Shown: positions 1 to 12,231 of the stretch, piece after piece
Layout of the letters: every line of letters begins with the position of its first letter
Position numbering within the stretch: the first letter of the stretch is position 1
From: Hygrophila difformis
Lineage: Eukaryota; Streptophyta; Magnoliopsida; Lamiales; Acanthaceae
Direction of reading: 5' to 3'
Length of the DNA: 64,000 nt
Assembly: GCA_030278955.1 (NCBI GenBank)
Contig: JAOANR010000006.1
Location: forward strand, 60,317,528 to 60,381,527
Made by a program: the position numbers and the translations under genes
The notes under the pieces: model-generated
The model's input: the letters and a program-made list of their open reading frames with translations, nothing else
Told to the model about the DNA's origin: nothing
Databases searched by the model: none

Positions 1-49
1 TCCAAGTGTAAAAATAATAGGCAACAAACTGTACATGAACATAAAGGGT

Positions 50-3000
50 TCAAGCAGCAAGCACCAGCACTTTGATTGTACCTCTACTGTTGGCGGCTAG
101 CATCGTTGGGCTTTCGCTCTTCCAACACACTGCGCTGATGAAATAAGATCCTGCTGCTTCTTCTTCGGTCTCTTCCACATCCGGGGATCCAAATTTATGC
201 CACGTTGCAGGTTTCGAGATGGCCTGATCAATTTGATACACAGAGTTGACATTTAGGCATTTGGTGTTGCCACCAATATTATCAACTAAAGTTGCCATTG
301 ATAGAAACTAAGGTAAGCTATATGCTTTGTTATCACAGTTTAGATTCAATTAAGATTTATGAGATTATCAAATAAGTCCTAAGCACATATTGTACGCAGT
401 TGGAAAATGGTAATGATTTTGATCCCTACATTCTTGGAGGGGGTTCTCCCCCTTTTAATGATTCCCATTTCCCAACTTTATTCTGAAATCATGCCAACAT
501 TTTTAACCATATATCTAAATCAAGCATACAGTATGGGAATCCTTCTTTCCAGTTGTACCAAAATTCCCCCGTACTCAACAGGGAAAAAATATCTATAGTT
601 CGTTCAACAAAAGCAGATAGAGATTGGCATTGCATTTTCTTCCACTGACCTTGTGGTAGACGAATACTTCATTGGTTTCACTGCCGCAAGACAAGAACTC
701 ATTATTCACTGTCAGACCAACAAAGTTCTTCTCATTTGTGTGGCCTCTATATGTACAGACCTGAAAACAATGTTCATACCAAGTAATATGATATAATAAG
801 AGAGTTTGATTCAACAAGAACAATCATGTGAGGCAATTGTAGGTCCAATCAAGGTTGACACTTGGCTGGCACCACTGAAGAACTTACAGGCAAGTTTTCC
901 TTGACATCCCACAGCCGAAGTGTACTGTCAGTTGATGCAGAACCTAGCTCATTTTCGGATAAAAATTTTACATATGACACTGCTTTTTTATGGCCACTAA
1001 AAACATGGAGTGGATGGGAAGAGTTTCTCAAATCGTAATAATGGATATGTTGATCCGCTGACCCAACCTGCGGAATATATGTGTGTGTATATCAGTTGTA
1101 AGTCAGGCTGGTTTTCTTTGGGGGTAAATAGCTTCATTCTAAAATGAACTGTTGAACGTATCTCAGCTACAGTTACTACAACTCTCAAGTTAATTTTGTG
1201 TGCCCACTTTTTGCTTTGTGTGAACTGTAAAGCAAGAGTGGGAACTAGCATAATATCTATTGACAAAACAACCTCAGTATCTTTACCCATAGGAGACACC
1301 AAAATGAGGCGGTAGATTTAAATCCTGTGGCTGAGATGTGCGAGGGTTATATACATATAAATATATTAACAGGTAGAGGAAAGACCACTGTCATATTGAA
1401 CATACAGAAGCATATATTACCGCAATAAATTTACTAGATTCGGGATTATACTTGACACAGCATATATTTGCCTTCATATCAATGTTGAGGACACTTGATT
1501 CTTGTTTTGTGCACCACACTTTAACCTGGAATTCATCATCACGAGGAAGGTCAGATTGTAAAGGCAATCATCAGATATGCAGAGGGTAAAAAATGTGACG
1601 AATTCAAGAGTAATGATCTCAACATGTTATCACAGATGTCAAATATCATCCGAATAACAATGTTTTCCTAATTATGTATTGTTATTTGGGTTTCTAATCT
1701 TATCCTCAAAGATTTGTAGGCGATCCCCAGAACTTAACAACAGCAGAAGGTTAGGGATTCAAGGCATGACAAAACTGGAGTAAGGACAACAAATTGGAGT
1801 AACAAGGCTTTGTGTGAGGAGTTAAAGGATCAAACTCAGAACAATCAAATAACTATACATAAAAGTCAAGCCCATTTATTAATACCATTGTGGACAATAA
1901 CTACAAAAAATTTCTTGCTAAAGTAAAGGTTTTGAACTTTTTGATAAATATTACAGATGAGAAGTTCAATCAGAAATGTGTCATTACTATACCTTGCAGT
2001 CATCACTGCCAGATACAAGCATTGATGGCTCTGTTCGGGAAAAATCAACACTCCATGCCCGCTTTTCATGCTCTTCGTACTCCATAATACTCTGATTAAG
2101 CCCAAAATTGTCCATGCTGTAAGTGAGCTCGATTTTTGTTTTTCTCAAAGTCCAAAAGCTCAGCTACCATAATCAATTGCAAGGAATTTTTATGGAGTTA
2201 AATACCTGTCTTGTAGTCACATCCCAAACAGTTACTATTCCCTCGTAATCACTGCTAGCGATATGGTTTTTGGTGAACTTGTTCCAGCTCAAGCAGCTAA
2301 GCTTTGATCGTGTTGCCATCTCCACAACAGGGCAGTGCACATCTGTAGGTTCATTGACAACCTGCAATAAAAAATCATATAGCCATATCAATATAGGGAG
2401 AACTTTTTTTTTATCAGCATATCAGAATGGACTCTAGCATTGCAATAATTAAGTCTTCAAGTTATTTCAGATACAATGGCATGGAAATTATGGGGGAAGA
2501 ACGGCCTATAGACATAATGACAATCACAAACAATTCTAGCTACAGGATGAGCCAAAAAACTCAGTTTTCAGGGAAACAGATCATGATTCATAAGGCAACA
2601 CATGTGGGGTACTTTACATCCTTTATATAAAATATGACTTTGAATGGATGAGCATCCTATTTCCATCTTTCATAGATTTTCTTCTTAATAGGCCAGTTAC
2701 TTTTTCTGTTTGTCACGTCCAATCTTTGTGTTTGGTTTGCATCATTACTTCTCACGATTCATTCCTTTTACATTATTAGTAATATATGGTGGATGAAATG
2801 ATGAATATGGTAACCTCCACTTTTTGCATTGACCATATAAAGAAGCTAATTATGTGAGACGGTCAAAAGGATAAGAGCTTACTGAAGAAAAATCAAAAAC
2901 TTTTATGCGCCGGGACACTCCAGCAGTGGCAAAGAGCTCATCATCACGATCAAACTCTATGCTGTAATAAAGGACCACGGATTTCACATAGTGTAAAACA

Positions 3001-4279
3001 AGAGCAGTAGAGAGAAATAAAGTAGCAAGAAGACATGGAAGACAAATATATTCAATAAAAAATTTATAAACCATTAAACATATTATCAGCAAACAAAGTG
3101 CATGGTGCAGAGATGACACATATTGTCAAAAACCATTTGATTCTTAATAAATAATACCCCACTCCAAACCACTAAACTTTCACTTATCGTGGTATAAAAA
3201 TTAATATAATTACTAACATATTCATGTATAGTTTATAATTATGCACACACAACGAATGTACCACAAAAACCGGTGTTAATGATGTTTTTAATTCACGGGA
3301 ATGCAGAAATTTGGGAGAATATCTTCTCCTGTTTAGTGAGAGAAATTTTCATCAAAACTCAAAACACTCTTTTCTCTCACCAAATGCAGTTGGCCTGAAT
3401 GGTACGGGCTCTAACAGCTTAAGCAAATGTCTCGAGTTCGAGCCTTTATGTATGTAGAATTCTGTTTTGGGAGAGGCAACCCAGGAGTCCATTTTGGCCA
3501 TGGTACTAGGAAATGGAATCCTAAAATGGCACCTTATATCTCTGCAAAGCGTAAAGGTATTCATATTACAAATCTTACCCACCAGATCCTCGAGGGACTA
3601 GTCTTAGGCTCAATGTGGCCTGGGGATACCCGGTATACGCCAAAAAAAAAGAAAGAAAAAAAAGAAAAGACGAACACTCTTTTCTCTCGAACTCAATGAA
3701 CGTTCACACAAGACTTGGTTGTTGATGATAACGCGAGAAGCCCCAACAAATTGACCATAAGGAATCTAAGGCCCCTTGATTCTTTCAGTTATCAATCAGA
3801 GCAAATATTCCATACAAGATGACATGGCAATTACTCTCAAATAATTCAACTTTACCTTGAAACAATATTGGCGGAAGGAAAGAGATCTCCATGCCTAAGT
3901 TCAGCAATTACTCGTAACCGACTGTTGCACAATAAGATCATAAATTAATAACAGAACTTTATTTCCATAATAAAGGAACAGTAGAATAAAAATATTGTGG
4001 ATCTACGGATCTACCTGTACCGAGTGAATGTACTGAGAACTGATTGAAAATCCGATAGACCAGAGCTGTAGCCTTCTCTAGTAATGACAGATTTATCTTT
4101 CCTTTCCTGGTTCACTGGATGGTTGACCAACTGGCGTCTCTTTCGTAAATAAAATTCTTGAAGTTCATTAAACTGAAAGATATCAAAAAGAGGTTAAATC
4201 AGAAACAAAGAAAGGGGTTATGAAGCCATGAGAGTTGAGTTAATGAATCGGAGTTCATCAAATGGAAATTAAATTAAAT

Positions 4280-4310
<31 letters not shown>

Positions 4311-7300
4311 AATAACAATAATAATAATTAACCTTCTGCATATAATACACAATATCAATTCAGTTCTACAATCATATGATGAAGTTCTGTTTGCAGTTAA
4401 TGAAGCCAACTCTATTTTCCCTAACCTGTGCATGAACACGCTTTTTCCGCATTACCGCCAACCCGGATTGGCTCATATGTTGTGAATTTGGTCCACTAAG
4501 AGAAGCATCCTTGCTTTGGGTTAAAACGGGGTTAAGTTGTGTTTTTCCCTCATCTTTCTTGTGCTGGGAGTTTAAAGCAATCCCTCCTTGCACAGTGCAA
4601 GAGTTGCATGCAAGGCTCGAAAAACTTCTATCCAAAGACGTATGAGATCTTGCTCCCAGAGGATTATCAGAAAGCATCTTCAGTTTCACTGAACATCTGT
4701 CTCTTGCTCGGTATAGCTCTATCCTATGTCTTTCCACAGCATTTAAATCCTCCTTTATATACTGGAGATCACTTTGCACCTAACATGGAAGAATAAGGGA
4801 AACCAAATCAATTGGCCTCTAGATCCATTATTCCATTGTATGTATACAATATTTACAAAAATAAATGCCACTCAAATCAATACAAGTATTGAAGCATAGC
4901 TAGATATCAATAGTGACGAAAACACACAAGCAAAGCAACGGACATACCAAGATTAAAACTAGGAAATCATTTCCATATACTCTCAAAGCTTGAAAGTAAC
5001 CAAAAAAATGATGGGGGGGGGGGGGACCAAAAAAAAAAGACAACCAAACAAACAAACAAACGTACTTGCCCAGAAAAAGAAAAGTAATCAATCTGAGACC
5101 TCTCAGAGCCTTATCCAGGGTGGGGAGGGGGTAATTGCTAAAACAGGAAGTCGCAAGTGTGAACAAAGAGACTTCAACCCCCCCCCCCCCCCCCCCCCCC
5201 CCCCACATTTTCCTTGTCCCCAACTGTTTTCTATGCCATAATATGCATGTTTTTATTTAGTTAAAACTAAGTAAAAGATGTATCATCTTTACTTCCATGA
5301 ATGTTGCCTAGCTATGAAACTCGGACACCCTCCTTTGGGTCGAGAATCTGCCTCGGACACGACTCTATCCCGGACACGACACCGGACACGTGTCCGGCAA
5401 CGACTCCGGCGAGTGGACACTGAGTCGACTCTTTTCGAAGGAAGGAGTCGGCTTTCGGATGAGGGAGAAAAGAAGGCGACGGAGAGCAGCACAACGAGGA
5501 AGCTGTTGGCGGCACAACGGGCGCAAGTGAAGGAGGAGGCGGCGGAGCGGTGTTGACGAGGTGGCTGGGGCTTGAGTGATTGAGAGCTGGTTGAAGAATT
5601 GGAAACTCCTGATGTGAGAACAGAACGGCCGTAGGGGAGGAAATGAGATGTGAGAACTCGGTAGGGGAATGTTAGGGTAGGAGAATATTGGGCTGTGGGC
5701 TTGGGCTAATTTGTTGGGCTTGGGCTTGGACTGTAATAATTTAAAATAACTTAGGGTATAAGTCTATTAGAACCCAATAACTTACAACTTAAATAACTTA
5801 CAAGGGGTAATGAGCTATATTATAAAAATAAATAATTTTAGTTATAATAATATAATATATTATAAATAAATTGAGTGTCTAATATTATTTTCGGATACTC
5901 CGAATCGTGTCCGTGTCTTGAAAATGGTCAAGACACTTGTTTGACCGTGTCCCCGTATCCCAAAATTTTAAAAATTGAGTGTCGACTCCTCCGATTCCCG
6001 AATCATGTCCGACACTCAAAAGAGAGTCCGGGTAACATAGTTGCCTAGACGTCATTCAATTCATCTTCTTCTTCCATGTCTCATATTGAATTCTCAAAAA
6101 CAGGATAATTTTCAATTGAATGCTGGCATGCTTCACAAGTGGACACTAAATAAACCCATGTTGCAAAACAAATATGAATTCAAATATATATACATATATT
6201 AATGAGGTGAATGACTTGTTCAGTAGTTTGTTCTACAAATATTCTCTCCTAACAAACCTAACTCACAAATAGTGGCTCAATCATCTAATAAAGCAGTATG
6301 TTTTTAGGTCCAAGGGGAGCGGAGTGAACTTTGAAGCATTACTTGAGTGGTCAGATAATTAAGGAAATGTATTTACTAGCCAGGAAAGCTAACCAACTAT
6401 TATTGTAATATCAACAACCTCCGCTCACACCAGATCATTATCACGGACAAACCTCATTGAGTTCGTCAACCTTTTGCTTCCTTAAGCAATGTAAGAATTC
6501 CAGAAGAATTTGCATATTTCTCTCCGCTTCTTCCTGCTCCAATCGTCTCTTTTTCTCTGACACCAATGACAATAAAGAATCTAGCTCCTTTACTGATACT
6601 TCACAGCCCTGTCTAAGAACAAATTACATCACATTCCAGCAATGCAAGAGATAGTGAATTCAAGGAGTATGTAAACAGAATTTCAGTATCAGAAAAAAAA
6701 ATTGATCAAATGAAACTAATCCAGTCACAGTAGGTTATTATCAGGGACAAAAAATCAATTTAAGCTCTATTATGTACCCTTACAAAAATTCAAAGTTCCA
6801 ACCAATGCTATAGTGTCACTATGCTTCAGGAACTCATACATACTCAAACAAATGAGAATTGACACCTCATTCTGAAGCAATCCAATCTACATAACTCAAC
6901 ATACACACACTAACTTCTAAGAGATTCCCAAATTATAAGAAAAAAGAGATACATCAAATAATAACTGTTAAGAAACCAGATGAAATCTCTAGTCATAGAC
7001 AAGAGAATTGGTTTAAAAAAATTGCTATCATGCCCAATTACGATAAGCGATATGAATCAGATTATCTGATCAGCTTTGTAGCTCCATTTTGTAGAACTGA
7101 TTATTTGCGTTTTGGAAACGCAAAAATTACATATTTCTTGTAGCTTATTCAAACACCCACTTAGTATTTATCATAGATATTTATTGTACCCTTCACAGCT
7201 AAGAAATCAGTCAAAGATATCATATCAAGTGACTAAAAGATAGAAATCTTCGAAGACAATCAAGAATAAACATAAAGATATAGTTCAAATATTTGTTTAT

Positions 7301-8545
7301 CCTAACATCGATAAGATTTCCAAGGTATTCCCAAACAGTAAAAATTTACCTGTTCCAGTGATTGACGAAATTGTTCTACAGGAGTTGCTGTTTTTGATAA
7401 TTGATGTGCAGATGTCTTCTTCAATAGCTACAAATGTGGCACAGATAAATCTTTAACAATAAACTGCATCGTGGAGTAAACTATTTCAACATGTAAATTA
7501 GCCACAAAACAAAGCAGCTGTAATGAAATTGCAGTAGAGCACTTAAAAAATGCATGCAGATTCACATTGAGACAAGACTACCGAACATTTTGATCTACAA
7601 AATTATCATACAAAATCTTCTAAACGGCAAACATGTATTCGAAGATTTTGAACACACACACACACACACACAATTAGAATGGTTGGGTAATAGAAGCTGT
7701 GTCATTTGGCGCTGAATGATTGATTAAAATGCACGCAGATGCAGGGAAAGGATTTATCAATGTCCCAGACAACTATTTATGGTGATTTCGATATAGACTG
7801 CAGTGGCATAGGGCATGCTAATTTATGTGCACATTAAGGATGTCATTAATTTAGGCACCATTCCTCAACATATTCAGTAGTGTGATACTCGTAGGAACTC
7901 TATTCTTATCAACTGGGGAATTGCCACAGAAAATTGGAAACTCGATTCAACTAGTCTATGGTACTTGAGGAAGGAGGAGGAAAAAAAAAACGGCAACAAA
8001 TCAAAGAAAATAAGTCTAATTTGGCCATGGTTGAACATAATGCAATCAGTCGGCGATTTCTGTGGGAGCTACAAATTGTATGATGTCATAAACAGGATTC
8101 ATCATATTATAGAAATCGTCTATTTAAGAAACAGACAATTCAGAAATGGAAATGAACTCCACAAATAAAGAAAAAGAAGGCGAGAAGCGGGAATAATAGG
8201 GAAAATCGCAAGAAAGAAAAACATGGAAGCAGCAGCAGCAGCAAAAAGAGGTGGAAAAACCTTGTCGAGGAGAAAATTGGGGAAGAGCTGAGATGGGGTG
8301 AGGAAGTGGGAGCAGCAGGGGCAATCGCTCTTGTTGTGGAGATGAGTGAGAATGCACATATAGCAGAAGCTGTGGCCGCAGGCAGTCAAAAAAGCGTCCT
8401 TGATAATTTGCATACAGATAGGGCAGAGCAACTCCTTGTCCGGCGGCGGCGGAGGAAGGGGGGCAGTATCGTCGGATTCATTGAAGTCATGATGGAGCGG
8501 GGGCGTGGAGGTCTTGGGATCGGGAGAGGTGGGAGACGGAAGCAT
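50..8545 (-). CDS. COP1: COP1 E3 ubiquitin ligase (RING, coiled coil, WD40), 13 exons
   Basis: COP1 is the RING-type ubiquitin ligase that, with SPA proteins and CUL4-DDB1, degrades light-signalling transcription factors in the nucleus. Exons, 5' to 3': 8545-8261, 7427-7350, 6608-6453, 4779-4426, 4172-4015, 3921-3856, 2961-2883, 2361-2206, 2091-1993, 1525-1421, 1067-888, 760-650, 223-50. All junctions are GT-AG and the phases agree. They sum to 2001 nt, or 666 residues, against 675 in Arabidopsis. Visible parts are a Pro-rich N-terminus, a RING finger near residues 40-80 (CPICM...CGHSFCYMC...CPCC), a coiled coil around 120-210, basic KKR and KRR clusters (bipartite NLS region) near 290-310, and seven WD40 repeats from about 340 to the end (VLVLAA). 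The ATG is the first in frame ahead of the RING. No coding lesion was seen. The introns hold a SINE, a TIR element and long homopolymers. Identity is very secure; exon edges were set by eye. Confidence 0.97.
3379..3672 (+). mobile_element. SINE retroposon in COP1 intron 6
   Basis: A body of about 294 bp starts with a tRNA-like head. A possible A box (TGGCCTGAATGGT) lies near 3392 and a B-box-like GAGTTCGAGCC near 3433. It ends in an A-rich tail interrupted by G (3641-3670). It is flanked by a perfect 16-bp target-site duplication, AACACTCTTTTCTCTC, at 3363-3378 and 3673-3688. A pol III head, an A tail and a long duplication together are diagnostic of SINE retroposition by LINE machinery. It lies antisense to COP1 between exons 6 and 7. 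The family was not identified. Confidence 0.88.
4280..4309. repeat. (CAA)n microsatellite in COP1 intron
   Basis: About ten CAA/ACA units are followed by an AAT-rich stretch to about 4330, in the intron between COP1 exons 4 and 5. A simple repeat with no coding meaning. Confidence 0.9.
5013..5204. repeat. Poly-G and poly-C tracts in COP1 intron 3
   Basis: A run of 13 G at 5013-5025 and a run of 27 C at 5178-5204 lie about 150 bp apart in one intron. Such long pure G/C runs are rare in AT-rich plant introns and prone to slippage and sequencing error. The run lengths should not be taken literally. Confidence 0.85.
5312..6040. mobile_element. Non-autonomous TIR transposon (hAT-like) in COP1 intron 3
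   Basis: A 729-bp insertion is flanked by a perfect 8-bp duplication TTGCCTAG (5304-5311 and 6041-6048). A ninth matching base, G, precedes the left copy and is also the last element base on the right. The termini are imperfect inverted repeats: CTATGAAACTCGGAC on the left, and on the right the reverse complement of CTATGTTACCCGGAC. Subterminal parts repeat the words CGGACAC and GTGTCCG many times. The left half is GC-rich and the right half AT-rich. An 8-bp duplication points to hAT, although a 9-bp reading would point to Mutator-like. No transposase is encoded. It lies between exons 3 and 4. Confidence 0.85.
7651..7672. repeat. (AC)n microsatellite
   Basis: A pure AC dinucleotide run of about 11 units in the intron between COP1 exons 1 and 2. 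Confidence 0.9.
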
Positions 8546-8902
8546 CGAGGGAATTAGGAGAGAGCAAGAGCAACAGCCTACCGAAAGTGGGAAATGGAGA
8601 CGGTGGCGTACAGTGGTGCGGGATGTGGTGGATTGGACATATTTTTAAATCCTTTGGAGTTTGGACCCATCATCATTATTATTAGGGCAAATTATTTATT
8701 AGTGTCATTTTGGCACTTTCCACTTGTTAAATGGTACCATTTGACTTTTTATTACTTTTTAGTACCATTAGGTAAATCTATAAATATTTACCGTAAAAAA
8801 TTACAATTTTACTGTATTTACTGTGTATTTACTGTAATAAATAATTTGCCATTTACTGTATTGTGTAATTTAAAAGAGAAAAATAACGGATTCTGAACTC
8901 CC
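8546..8902 (-). promoter_or_regulatory. COP1 5' flank (leader and promoter)
   Basis: This is the region directly upstream of the COP1 start codon on the minus strand. The first 100 bases are purine-rich and probably hold the 5' leader. Beyond about 8640 the DNA turns AT-rich and repetitive (ACTGTATTTACTGTGTATTT motifs). No unambiguous TATA box was seen, and the transcription start cannot be placed from sequence. Confidence 0.4.
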
Positions 8903-9043
8903 GCTCGCACTTCCACAAAGCACTTCCACAAAACCAGAGAACATCGAAACAGAAGCAGGGCTCCAGAACGGATTGGAACGCTCGCACTTCCACAAAACCA
9001 GAGAAGATCGAACCAGAAGCAGGGCTCCAGAACGGATTGGAAC
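8903..9043. repeat. Tandem duplication of a 64-bp unit
   Basis: Two adjacent copies, 8903-8979 and 8980-9043, share a unit starting GCTCGCACTTCCACAAA and ending AACGGATTGGAAC. They differ by a few bases, and the first copy carries an extra internal 13-bp repeat of CACTTCCACAAAG. It lies between COP1 and the downstream LTR. Confidence 0.88.
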
Positions 9044-9596
9044 ACTCCACTGTGGAAAATCAACATCAAACTACATCGAAGCCAATACTCTTTATCGTCG
9101 AAACCCTTTGCGTCTTATTGTGAACCCATCTAAGATTCCGCTCCTGATTTCAGTTCGATTCAACCATTCTCTCCACTGAGGTATGCAATGTTATGGTGCT
9201 TGTTTATCAGACGCTTTGTTTCTACTAGGATGCGTAACATGTGATAATCGTGTATAGTCAGAAATGAGGCATTTATCAAGCCTTTTTGTTGTAATTCACC
9301 ATCTGGTGTCTGTGAGCTAGATGAACGAGGCATTTAGCTATGTGCTGAAAGTCTGGAGCTTAACATTTCCATGATAATAAAGGTAGTGCTTTGTGACTGC
9401 TGATGATTGAAATAATGATTTTATTATGTTTAAAACATTGAATTCAAAGTTGAATGGTTATTGTGTTGCTTCGGAGTGGTGGAAGAGTCTTCTTTAGTCA
9501 TCATTTTTGCAGTCCATCCGTAGGCGTTCAAAATGTAGATCACATGTACATTAAACATAAAGACGCCCTTCTTATTTATGGGTCTAAGTGTGCCTA
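9044..9596 (+). other. Intergenic stretch with an exon-like start, no gene assigned
   Basis: The first 136 bases look like a leader exon: pyrimidine-rich with moderate GC, ending in CACTGAG followed by GTATGC, a plausible donor at 9181. Downstream it is AT-rich with no convincing coding frame. It could be a non-coding first exon of a gene diverging from COP1 whose body was displaced by the LTR insertion at 9597. No protein is recognisable. Confidence 0.25.
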
Positions 9597-12231
9597 TGTA
9601 ATACCCGAGAATTTTACAACATAAATAAATATAATAAATACAATAAATAAATAAATGAATATAATAAATAAATAAATAAGCAAATAAATCAGCAAATACA
9701 TTAAATAAATAAATATAGAGGAAATGAGAAATGAAATTAATTAAAAGAGATTTAATTAAACAAAAGAAATTAAAATTAAATAAAGTTAAATAAGTCGTTA
9801 CACGGGTATCCGATATAAATGAACTCGAGAATTCGAAACCAAAACGTAACATTTGATCCGAAAGAAATAACGACACGAAATAGGAACCCGAAGAGAGTCC
9901 GGAAATTGGAATCCGTGAGCATAGAGGGATAGAAACCCGAAAGAGAGGCGGAAAAGCACGACGGATCGCACGACCCGCCCGGACCGAAGTCCAGGCGTTC
10001 GTCGCGCGCTGGCCGCGCGCTAATGGGGCAAAAGGCGCGCCAACCCCGCGCCAAGAGACAAATTCGCCCGTTGCGCGAATCTCTCGCCCGAACGCGGATT
10101 TTTCGACTTTCGGTTGAACGTCTCTCGACTCAAGACCCTTAGGGTCAGATTTTGGACGCCCTAGGACTTAGCTATCTATAAATAAACCCTCTTGGAAGCC
10201 CCAAACTCTTTACGGAACCCTACAAAATCTCTCTATACGTCGAAACCCTAATCCCGGAGTCGTCGGACGCACAACACCGAGAGGAGAGACTGACTTGGAC
10301 GAATTTGGGGTCTTCTATCGCCTTGGTAAGATCCGATCTATTCCTCTATACATTCTTGATTCGAAAACGGATCCTAACCTCATCCTTTTTCTATTCTAAA
10401 CCCCCGATCCGGATCGAGAGCGAAGAACCCGACAAACGGAGAGGATAAACGGAGGACTGGAAGCCACGCCTCCGAATCGACGATCCCGGACGCTCAACAA
10501 TCTGTAAGTTAACCTTACTATGGTTTTGGAAGAATTTAGAATACACCCGATCTAACGATTTAAACCAAGAACGTAAAAATCTGTCAACATGAAATCTTAA
10601 CGGCGCAACGGCTGTGCACGAATTTTTAGAACCCTTAACCCTGCTCAAACGGAAAAGCTTAAAACACAAAAAACGTTCCTAAGACATAGATCTATCTACT
10701 GTAAAATTTTCATAATTTTTCATCGTGATTTGATATCCGAAAACGACCACGAACAGACCTGCCTTTGGTTTAGATCTTGAAACGGTGACAGAACTTTAGT
10801 TCGAACTTGTTGGTGATTTCGACATTAGATCTAGACCGATCTAGGCTTGGCGTTGAACATAAGAGTTGTAGATCTATACGTTAAGAACATCACCGTAAAT
10901 TTTCAGAATTTTTCGTGATGATTTGATATATGAAATCCACCCGAAACCGAACTGCTAGGATGCGGATCTTGAAATTCTTGACGGAACTTAGGTTAGAACT
11001 TGATGACGTTTTTGACTAGGGTTCTAGGCCGATTTAGATCTTTTGTCGAACATGAAAGTTGTAGATAAACGTCTTAAGATGGTCTCTGTAAAATTTCATT
11101 AAATTTAGAGTTGATTTGCTATGGTAGAATTTGAAATCTTTAAACTGTGACATATAAAATTCGGACAGATTTGTGTTTCCTCGAAAATTGGTGTTTATGA
11201 CCTATTTCGGTGTCTCGGATTAAAAAAGATAAAACACGAAAGTTGTAGATCTCGACGTTTCTGAGTTAGTCGTGAAATTTCAAAATTTTTGGAATTAAAT
11301 CTGATTTTAGACAAATTTTAGAGTAAACTGTGGTTGACCGAGTCAAATCTTGAAATCTTGTTGAAACTTGTGAAAATTTGCGAAACTTGTTTTGACCTTG
11401 CGGGTTCGATTCCCCAGGGTGTGTCTTTCTGCGGGTTCGATTCTCCAGAATATGTGTTGATTCCTACGGGTTCGATTCCCTATGATGTATGTGAGTTCTT
11501 GCGGGTTCGATTCCCCAAGGGCGATTGTCTGTTTTCTTGCGGGTTCGATTCCCCAAGAATAAATTATACTAGATTATATCGAATAAAAGAGGAAGAGTGA
11601 AATCCTGAAATACTTGAATATTTTCCTTATTTAAATTGTGCCTTTAAATTATGTCTTGCGATTATGTTACCATGGAATTTGAATTATGCTCATGTGGAAA
11701 TCCGTGTTTGGAATCATGCCATTTAATTATTAGTGGATGAATGAATTAAATTGTATATTACCTATAAGCATGTTTTTACTAAATTTAATTAAAGGCTTTG
11801 AAACCTCATGATCATGTTTGTGTTAACTTACTCAGCAAGTTTTTGCTGACCAAACCATTTTTATTTCTTTTTCTTTCAGAGTTGAGAATTATGCATCGTC
11901 ATATGCATACACGGGAAGTTTGGGATGATATATATTATTTTGAATTTTTGTATTAGACTAGATCTTGCATGAACGGGCCTGTTTAACCCGTGATTATGCC
12001 ATGTTGGCCCTATATTTAAATTCTGCTGCGATACATATATGTAAATATTATTTTTCCGCTGCAACTTTGATGTATTATTTTTAAATTATATATGAATGGG
12101 CTGTTTGAATGTTTTAAATTCTGAAAAACCATAGCCTTGCATCTCTTTAGCAAGCTCGGAGAAACCGTGTCTTGCTAGGGAGGTGTGGCGGTGACATCCC
12201 GACCTGGGTGACCAAAAACCGGGGTGTTACA
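9597..12231 (+). mobile_element. Long terminal repeat of a Ty3-type retroelement
   Basis: A 2635-bp block starts TGTAATACCCG and ends GGGGTGTTACA, giving the short inverted TG...CA ends typical of LTRs. Inside are an AAAT-rich stretch (9620-9790), a GC-rich segment (about 9940-10100), a TATA-like CTATAAATAAAC near 10170, and several diverged copies of a block containing AAGTTGTAGAT (10.7-11.25 kb). It also holds an array of B-box-like repeats (11.40-11.55 kb). A related sequence lies inverted at 62.6-64 kb: compare 9921-9974 with 63781-63836. The flanking bases do not form a matching duplication, so this is probably the 5' LTR of the element whose gag is at 13 kb rather than a solo LTR. Confidence 0.75.
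11403..11552 (+). repeat. Five-copy array of tRNA B-box-like motif within the LTR
   Basis: The string GGTTCGATTCC, which fits the pol III B-box consensus GGTTCGANTCC, occurs at 11403, 11469, 11504 and 11542, with a one-base variant at 11434. Each lies in a wider repeat of the form TGCGGGTTCGATTCCCCA. Spacing is 31 to 38 bp. No tRNA cloverleaf can be folded around any copy and no A box sits at the right distance, so these are not tRNA genes. Confidence 0.85.

Noticed and set aside
4990..5241. Frames with Gly, Pro and Lys runs around 5.0-5.2 kb
   Set aside because: They are translations of homopolymers in a COP1 intron.
5278..5556. 92-codon Arg-rich frame at 5.3-5.5 kb
   Set aside because: It lies wholly inside the GC-rich half of the TIR transposon and matches no family.
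8306..8557. 83-codon plus-strand frame over the start of COP1
   Set aside because: Antisense shadow of COP1 exon 1, caused by its GC-rich composition.
9430..9876. 148-codon hydrophobic minus frame at 9.4-9.9 kb
   Set aside because: It is the translation of the AAAT-rich LTR start and crosses the LTR boundary at 9597.
11403..11552. tRNA genes suggested by GGTTCGATTCC
   Set aside because: No acceptor or anticodon stems and no A box at the proper distance; the motifs recur every 31-38 bp, too short for tRNAs.
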